A stretch of 64,000 nucleotides of DNA from a bacterium (GTDB lineage: Bacteria > Planctomycetota > UBA1135 > UBA2386). The notes below the pieces were generated by a model that searched no databases, had not been told where the DNA came from, and saw nothing but the letters and a program-made list of their open reading frames with translations. This document shows, in pieces, positions 58,592-64,000 of the stretch (the first letter of the stretch is position 1; each line of letters starts with the position of its first letter). The position numbers were made by a program, and so were the translations under genes. The DNA lies in assembly GCA_030432695.1 (NCBI GenBank), contig JAUILN010000014.1, positions 124,001-188,000 of the forward strand. Direction: 5' to 3'.

Positions 58592-60706
58592 TCAGCCGCG
58601 GATGAAGATCCGCACGCCCTGGCTCATCGCCACGCCCTGCGGCAGGCCGGCGTCGAGCTGCAGGACCTGCGCGTGGAAGGTGGCGCGGAACAGCGCGGGA
58701 TCCAGCGGCAGTGGCACGCGCACCTGGAAGCCGTTGAGGCCGATCGGGACCACCCAGCCCAGCGCGGTGGTGTTGTCGACCAACAGCGTGCCGCCGAGCA
58801 GCGGGATCGAGGCCTCGCTCGGCCCGAGCAGGCCGAAGCCCTGGGTGTAGAAGGTCCCGGTGGTGTTGGGACCGACCAGGGTGATCGTGTTGCCCACCAG
58901 CGGCGTGCCCACCACACCCATCACCGGCACGATACCGACGCTGCCGGCGAGGCCCTGGCCGTACGACTCGTGGCCGGCGGGGCGCAGGACATGGCCGGGG
59001 TCGGCGAACAGTGCGGCCAGGTCGGAGTCGCCCAACGGATCGGCGTAGATCTGCACGTCGTCGATCGTGCCCGCGAAACTCTCCACCCCCTGGCCGCGTG
59101 CGCCGATCACCCAGGCGCCGCCGTAGCGGCTCGGGATGAAGGTCGTGTTGCGCGCATCCACGCGTACTCCGTCGACGTGGAACACCGCGGTGCCGGCGCC
59201 ATCGAAGGAGACCGCGACGTGGCTCCACTGGTTGAGCGGCACCGTGGCGGTCGAGACCAGGTCGACGCGGTTGTAGACCGTGAACGCGAGCCGGTCGCCC
59301 GACAGGCCGACCGCCCATTGGTTGGCCTTGCCGAACAGGCGGCTCCAGCCACTGAGTCGGGACGGCCGGATCCAGGCGGTGAACGAGAACCGCCGGTGTC
59401 GGTCCGTCAGCCCCGGCCCGTCGTTGATCCAAACGAGGTCGTCGAGGCCGTCGAAGGCCACCGCATTGCCGGCCACGCCCGCAGCACCGGGCTGTGCACC
59501 GCCGACCAAGGCACCCGACAAGCCGTTCGGGCCCGAATCCGCGACCACCGCCGCGCCCGCAGGCTCGTCGAGCTTCCAGTGGGCGGTCGCCTCGGGGACG
59601 ATCTGCTCGATGCAGGTCCGCGTCGCCACGTGTGACGCGATCTGCGCCTGGTCGTTGGGTCCGAAGCCGCCGGCTGCACCGCAACCGCACATCACGTCGC
59701 AGGTGTCGAGGCAGTGCGGACAGCTCCAGTTGTGGCCGATCTCGTGACCGATCACGCTGGCATCGTTGTCGAAGCCGCGGTCGATCCGGCTCAGGCCGTA
59801 GCCGCTGCTGGTGCAGACCACGCCGACGTAGGCGAGGCCGAGGATGTTGCCCATCACCCGGTTGGTGACGAAGTGGGCGATGTCGCGGCGGATGTGGGTC
59901 TGATTGCTGTTCCACTCGCCGCGGAACTGGGTGCCGAGGATCGTGCCGGCGTCGTTGCCGGAGTACGGATCGGGCTCGGCGGTACGCACCAGGATGTGGG
60001 TCAGCCGGTGGGTGATGTCCACGTCGCGTTCATAGAACGCATTGACGATCAGCATCACCCGCTCGAGGTGGTCGACCACCGCCGGGATCGACGAACCCTT
60101 GGCCTGGTAGAGCTCGACGTCGCAGTCGAAGGCCAGCTCGGCGAGGTACGGGTTGCCGGAGATCGCGGCGTTCGCGGTGCGCGGCGCGGCGACTCCGGCT
60201 GGCGTGACCGTGCCGTCGACGACCCCGCAGGCATCGGCCGGCATGCCGCGCGGCGCGTGGACGACGTGCAGGTCGGCGGGGGCGCCGGGCACCACCTGGT
60301 TGGCGGGCTGCAGGGCCAGCGGGTCCCGGCCCGGGCGGAACAGGTAGGCGAACAGGCCTTCGTCGGTCAGCGAGGCGACCACGTCGCTGCCGGGCTCGTC
60401 GACCAGGAGTCCGCGCCAGAGTCGCGAGGGCGGTGTCTGGACGGCCTGGATGTTCCCGGCGCCGAGGTCGGCCGCGACCGAGAAGTCGTGGGCGCGGATC
60501 GAGGTCCGGTCGAGGATCACCGGGCGGTCGGTGCCGTCCAGGCGGAGGCGCAGCTCGAGGGTGCCCTGGGTGTCGGGGTCGAGGGCGGGCAGGCTCAGGA
60601 CGGCGGCCGCGGGGTCGCCGAGGGCGGTGCGGAGGCGGATCTGGAGATCCTGGGCGGGGAGGGCTGCGGACAGCGCGAGGAGGGAGAGCAGGGCGGATCG
60701 GAGCAC
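58592..60706 (-). CDS. Secreted metzincin (M12-like) with LamG and C-terminal domain
   Basis: A 704-residue protein with a signal peptide (MLRSALLSLLALSAALPAQ). The zinc-binding motif HEIGHNWSCPH (321-331) is HExxHxxSxxH; the usual central glycine is serine. The Met-turn follows as CDVMCGC (M339). Both are the reprolysin/metzincin signature. Residues about 375-565 form a LamG-like jelly roll (AHWKLDEPAGAAVVADSGPNG; FSFTAWIRPSRLSGW). Residues about 580-704, from SYGQGLAGSVG to MSQGVRIFIRG, are the C-terminal domain seen in other secreted proteins here. It is probably a secreted protease that binds a surface or sugar. Confidence 0.88.
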   Translation of the reverse strand: MLRSALLSLLALSAALPAQDLQIRLRTALGDPAAAVLSLPALDPDTQGTLELRLRLDGTDRPVILDRTSIRAHDFSVAADLGAGNIQAVQTPPSRLWRGLLVDEPGSDVVASLTDEGLFAYLFRPGRDPLALQPANQVVPGAPADLHVVHAPRGMPADACGVVDGTVTPAGVAAPRTANAAISGNPYLAELAFDCDVELYQAKGSSIPAVVDHLERVMLIVNAFYERDVDITHRLTHILVRTAEPDPYSGNDAGTILGTQFRGEWNSNQTHIRRDIAHFVTNRVMGNILGLAYVGVVCTSSGYGLSRIDRGFDNDASVIGHEIGHNWSCPHCLDTCDVMCGCGAAGGFGPNDQAQIASHVATRTCIEQIVPEATAHWKLDEPAGAAVVADSGPNGLSGALVGGAQPGAAGVAGNAVAFDGLDDLVWINDGPGLTDRHRRFSFTAWIRPSRLSGWSRLFGKANQWAVGLSGDRLAFTVYNRVDLVSTATVPLNQWSHVAVSFDGAGTAVFHVDGVRVDARNTTFIPSRYGGAWVIGARGQGVESFAGTIDDVQIYADPLGDSDLAALFADPGHVLRPAGHESYGQGLAGSVGIVPVMGVVGTPLVGNTITLVGPNTTGTFYTQGFGLLGPSEASIPLLGGTLLVDNTTALGWVVPIGLNGFQVRVPLPLDPALFRATFHAQVLQLDAGLPQGVAMSQGVRIFIRG

Positions 60707-60815
60707 GGGGTTCCGCAGGTGGGAGTCGGGAGAAAGGGGGCGACTCCAGGGTAGCCCGGGGGGGCGGGGGGTGGCGAGTCCCGGGGGTGGCAGGCCGATC
60801 GGGCGCTCCGGCCGA

Positions 60816-62372
60816 TCAGCGATCCAGGACCCAGTTGGCGCTGTCGACCGCGATGCGGTCCGGGACCGAGCTCCGGAGGCGCGCGACGAACTCCGGCCGC
60901 GTCGTCGTCACCAGCAGACGACGGAGACCGGGAGACCTGTCGAACTCAGCTGGATCGAGCTCCGCGAACCATTGGTCGAGCTGCTCCTCGGAGGCCTGGA
61001 GACGCAGGGTCGTGAGCTGCGGAGTGGAGTCCAGCCAGGACAGATCCAGCTCGTCGTCGCCGGCCGTGCTGGTCTGCGTGAGGGTCAGGCTCTCGAGGGT
61101 GTCTTGCGTCGCGAGTCGCTCGGCGAGTGCCGGCGTGATCGGAGTGCGCAGGTGGAGGTGTCGAAAGGAGTGGAGGGCGAGCGCATCGGCTACTTGTTGC
61201 GAGGTTCGCTCTGCATCGGCGTTGGCGTCCGCGGAGGGGAGCAGCGCGAGGCTGTCCAGCGCCGCATGGTCGTGGAGACCGACGACGAACAGGGGCGGTA
61301 CTTCGAGGAGCCGGTCGGCGACGAGTCCTTGCAGCGTGAGGTGCTGCAGGCCGGAGGGCAGCAACTTCAGCGATCCGCTCGGGGTGACCAGCACGTCGAG
61401 GATCGCCAGGTCGGTCAGCGCGGGGAGCTTCGAGAGGGCGTTGACGAATTCGCGGCTCAGACTCTGACCGTAGTCGGGGTTGTGTCGCGTCATGCCCAGT
61501 TGCGCGGGCAGCGGGCTGGCCCCCAGCGTCAGGCTTCGCAGTCTGGAGAGGCGCTCGAACGCCGATCCGAGGCCGGCCTGCTGGTCCGTCGTGAAGCCTT
61601 CGAGGTGCTCCAGCGCCAACGACTGGAGGTCCTTCAGGAGCCCGAGCGTGGACAGCCCGCTGGGATCCTGCTCGGGGCAGGTCACCCCGGAGAGCGTCAA
61701 GGAGTCGAGTGCGGGCAGTCGTGCGAGGATCGCCGTTTCGCGCGGTCCCCAGGCCGCCGGATGGTGGAGCGAGAGTTCGCGCAGCGTCGGGTGATCGCGG
61801 AAGGCCGACAGCTCGGAGACCGCGGGATGCACGGTGCTCACCTGCAGGGTCTCGAGCTTCCGGCAACTCGCCAGCGGCGCGAGCCAGCCGGCGGGAGGAT
61901 CGGTCAGCTCCGCGCGCAGCGGGCCGAGGATGTAGGTCACGTCGACCCGCGCATGCCGTAGCGCCGGGTGGTCCGCCAGGGCAGCGAGCGACACCTGCTT
62001 CGCCTCGTCCGGGTTGATGCAGAGGATCGCCACGGCGGTCGCGTCCGCGGGCAGCGTCGCCTCCGGGTCGGTCGGATCGAACGGCAGGTACTCGATCGGC
62101 TCCTCGACCGGGTCCTGACGCGCGGCGTCATCCCCGTCCTGCCGCGCGCCGAGCGCGATCGCCAGGGTCGCCAGCACGCCGAGCAGCAGCGCCGCGGCGG
62201 TCAGCCAGCTTCTGCTGCGGCGCGAGGGCGCGATCGGCTCGTCGTCCTGCAGCCGGGCCCGGATCGCGTCGGTCAGGTCGGGCACCGGGGCCTGGCCGGT
62301 GCGCTCGGCCAGCGCGGCATCCAAGAGGCGCAGCTCGGCGCGGAGATCATGGTCGTCGAGGCTGGTCGTCAT
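60816..62372 (-). CDS. Membrane LRR protein coupled to the ECF sigma factor
   Basis: A 518-residue product. Its start overlaps the sigma factor stop (ATGA). The N-terminal 60 residues face the cytoplasm and could bind the sigma factor. One transmembrane segment is at about 63-84 (WLTAAALLLGVLATLAIALG). The outer part (100-518) has leucine-rich repeats of irregular length (LTDLAILDVLVTPSGSLKLLPSGLQHLTLQGL; LESLTLTQTSTAGDDELDLSWL). This suggests an anti-sigma factor whose outer LRR domain senses a ligand, as inferred from gene order and topology. No zinc anti-sigma motif is present. Confidence 0.75.
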   Translation of the reverse strand: MTTSLDDHDLRAELRLLDAALAERTGQAPVPDLTDAIRARLQDDEPIAPSRRSRSWLTAAALLLGVLATLAIALGARQDGDDAARQDPVEEPIEYLPFDPTDPEATLPADATAVAILCINPDEAKQVSLAALADHPALRHARVDVTYILGPLRAELTDPPAGWLAPLASCRKLETLQVSTVHPAVSELSAFRDHPTLRELSLHHPAAWGPRETAILARLPALDSLTLSGVTCPEQDPSGLSTLGLLKDLQSLALEHLEGFTTDQQAGLGSAFERLSRLRSLTLGASPLPAQLGMTRHNPDYGQSLSREFVNALSKLPALTDLAILDVLVTPSGSLKLLPSGLQHLTLQGLVADRLLEVPPLFVVGLHDHAALDSLALLPSADANADAERTSQQVADALALHSFRHLHLRTPITPALAERLATQDTLESLTLTQTSTAGDDELDLSWLDSTPQLTTLRLQASEEQLDQWFAELDPAEFDRSPGLRRLLVTTTRPEFVARLRSSVPDRIAVDSANWVLDR

Positions 62373-62908
62373 CGGTCTCGCTCCTCGCCAGTTCGGCGGT
62401 CGATGCACTCGCGGAGTTGTTCCAGCGCGCGGCGCAGCAGGGTCTTCAGGCCTTCGGATCCGAGCCCGAGTTCGGTGGCCACCTCGTCGCGGTCGCGGTC
62501 CTCGACCCGGCAGGCGATGAGCGCGCTCCGGGCTCGAGCCGTGAGGGCGTCGAAGCACGCCGCGACCGCGTCGGTCCACGCCGCGCCCGCGTCGTCGGCG
62601 CAGCGGGCGTCCCAGACCCGGTCGGTGGCCTCGACGTCGCGCAGGGCGCGGCGACGGCCGGCATGCCTGAGAAACAGGTGGCGCGCGGTGTGGCGCAGGA
62701 ACGCCGCGGTCTCGGCCTCGGAACGGACCTCGAAGCCGCGCAGCAGCACCAGAAAGGCGTCCTGCGTCAGGTCGTCGGCGGTCGCGGGGTCGCAGCCGAG
62801 CGCGCGGAGGTAGCGCCAGACTCCGGTCTGTTGCCGCGCCACGACTGCCGCCAGGTCGTCCCTGGCGGGTTCGGCCGATCGGGTGCGGGTCTCGGAGCGC
62901 GCGAGCAT
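62369..62908 (-). CDS. ECF RNA polymerase sigma factor
   Basis: A 179-residue sigma-70-family protein. Region 2: VVARQQTGVWRYLRALGCDPATADDLTQDAFLVLLRGF. Region 4: CFDALTARARSALIACRVEDRDRDEVATELGLGSEGLKTLLRRALEQLRECID. The ATG at 62908 was taken because the region 2 pattern begins after it. The stop overlaps the LRR protein start. The divergent Ser/Thr kinase gene begins 128 bases away, so the three may form one signalling set. Confidence 0.88.
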   Translation of the reverse strand: MLARSETRTRSAEPARDDLAAVVARQQTGVWRYLRALGCDPATADDLTQDAFLVLLRGFEVRSEAETAAFLRHTARHLFLRHAGRRRALRDVEATDRVWDARCADDAGAAWTDAVAACFDALTARARSALIACRVEDRDRDEVATELGLGSEGLKTLLRRALEQLRECIDRRTGEERDR

Positions 62909-63036
62909 CGCGAGGAGGATCCAATGGCGGCGGCCGTCGGGGGTCAGGAATCCCGGGTTGGTCGGAATCCGCGGCGGACTACCCTGGCTGCCGCGCGGAT
63001 CTCGGACCGCTTGTGGTCGTATCCCCGCCCCCCTCG

Positions 63037-64000
63037 ATGTCCGCCGACCGTCCCGACCCGCACACTCCCGACCCGGGAGACCAACCGACCCGCATCGATC
63101 GCCGTCCGGCGGCCGCAGCCGCGACTCCGCCGAGCGGAACTCCTGCCGCGTCCGGCCTGCCCGAGGAGTTCGGCGAAGAGATCTGTCCGCTGCGCCCCGG
63201 CGAGCGCTGTGGCGGCCGCTACCGGATGATCGAGAAGATCGGCGCCGGTGGCATGGGCGAGGTCTGGAAGGCCCGCGACGAGGCGATCGATCAGGTGGTG
63301 GCGCTGAAGTTCCTCGGCGGGCCGTTCCTGGAGTCGGAGGGGCGCGGGGTCGAGGTGTTACGCAACGAGGTGCGGCTGGCACGCAAGGTCACCCACCCGA
63401 ACGTCTGTCGGGTGCACGACCTCGGCCAGGTCGCCGACAAGACCTTCCTGTCGATGGAGTTCATCGACGGCGAACCGCTCGACAGCCTGCTGAAGCGGGT
63501 CGGTCGGCCCGCACCCGAGGTGTGCCGCAAGATCGCGCGGCAGCTCACCGCGGGTCTGCAGGCGGCGCACGAACAGGGGGTGCTGCACCGCGACCTGAAG
63601 CCGGCGAACGTGATGATCGACGGCAATGGCGACGTGCGGATCACCGACTTCGGGATCGCCGGGATCGCCGACGAGCAGGACGCCGCCCAGGGCTCGTCGG
63701 GCACGCCCGGATACATGGCGCCGGAGCTGTTCGCCGGGGGCACGGCGTCGATCCAGAGCGATCTGTGGTCGCTCGGCGCGGTGCTGCACGAGCTGTTCAC
63801 CGGGCAGCGGCTGATGAAGGCCGGCTCGATGACCGAGCTGTTGAAGAAGCACCGGCAGCCGGTGGAGCCGCCGTCGCGCTACGTCCGCGAGGTCGACGCG
63901 GAACTCGACACGCTGATCGTCGACCTGCTGGCGCGGGATCCGGCGCGTCGCCCCAAGTCGGCATTGGTGGTGCTGGGGCGGCTGACCGGCGAGGACCTGC
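63037..64000 (+). CDS. Ser/Thr protein kinase, partial (3' end beyond window)
   Basis: The first 321 codons of a Hanks-type kinase. After a Pro/Ala-rich N-terminus (1-60), the kinase domain has GAGGMGEVW (69-77), the ATP lysine K91, HRDLKPANVM (184-193) and DFG (204-206), then GTPGYMAPELF. The last visible part includes the helical C-lobe. It is divergent from the ECF sigma and LRR genes. A C-terminal sensor domain after the window end is likely but cannot be seen. Confidence 0.93.
   Translation, partial: MSADRPDPHTPDPGDQPTRIDRRPAAAAATPPSGTPAASGLPEEFGEEICPLRPGERCGGRYRMIEKIGAGGMGEVWKARDEAIDQVVALKFLGGPFLESEGRGVEVLRNEVRLARKVTHPNVCRVHDLGQVADKTFLSMEFIDGEPLDSLLKRVGRPAPEVCRKIARQLTAGLQAAHEQGVLHRDLKPANVMIDGNGDVRITDFGIAGIADEQDAAQGSSGTPGYMAPELFAGGTASIQSDLWSLGAVLHELFTGQRLMKAGSMTELLKKHRQPVEPPSRYVREVDAELDTLIVDLLARDPARRPKSALVVLGRLTGEDL

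Noticed and set aside
1..64000. tRNA, rRNA and CRISPR arrays
   Set aside because: No T-loop, anticodon-arm or array pattern was found by eye on either strand.

Overview
The window is a GC-rich bacterial chromosome segment with about 44 protein genes or gene parts. No rRNA, tRNA, CRISPR array, insertion sequence or phage gene was seen. Several features point to a member of the Planctomycetota. These are the many exported proteins with ThuA/DUF1080, DUF1570-like and ELWxxDGT-repeat domains, large membrane Ser/Thr kinases with TPR tails, an ECF sigma factor of the planctomycete-expanded type next to such a kinase, and an M56 peptidase whose tail resembles secretin N-domains. Placement is by gene content only.

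Layout. 1-4864: an rRNA methyltransferase (cut by the window edge), a secreted amidohydrolase, a persulfide-dioxygenase-like metallo-hydrolase and a polysaccharide deacetylase, all on the minus strand, with a palindromic repeat between the second and third. 4951-18182: secreted proteins (a possible polysaccharide-acting protein, a propeller-metalloprotease fusion, a six-hairpin glycosidase-like protein, a ThuA-DUF1080 protein) around a BlaI-BlaR-like pair with two visible operators. 18397-22531: a beta-trefoil-like exported protein, a Ser/Thr kinase with TPRs and an ECF sigma factor. 22602-24466: an ATPase/TOPRIM-like (DUF4276) pair resembling phage-defence modules. 24699-32353: an oversized GlmS-like enzyme, a HEAT-like exported protein, a DUF3299-like protein and two membrane-anchored proteins. 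32376-36273: a ferredoxin and a fatty-acid or acyl-CoA cluster (two crotonases, an MDR dehydrogenase, a 3-hydroxyacyl-CoA dehydrogenase), with a second copy of the palindromic repeat inside. 36252-46249: an AAC(6')-like acetyltransferase, then a run of exported or anchored proteins (ELWxxDGT repeats, phosphatase-like, NHL-like propeller, carboxypeptidase-regulatory-like, alpha/beta hydrolase) and a YigZ-like gene. 46284-53022: a radical SAM protein with its SPASM-like domain in front, a hybrid two-component sensor and an endonuclease/phosphatase-family lipoprotein. 53256-60706: an acyl-CoA dehydrogenase, a frameshifted anchored protein, a Tim44/TerB-like zinc-ribbon protein and a metzincin with a LamG domain. 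60816-64000: an ECF sigma factor translationally coupled to a membrane LRR protein, divergent from a Ser/Thr kinase cut by the window end.

The most unusual signals are (i) a C-terminal domain of about 120 residues that seems to be shared by five otherwise unrelated secreted proteins, (ii) two copies of a long GTTAAC-containing palindromic element, (iii) the ATPase/DUF4276 pair, (iv) the BlaI operators that could also control a divergent secreted protease, and (v) a GlmS-like enzyme nearly twice the usual length. Domain names come from motif recognition by eye, without a database search.
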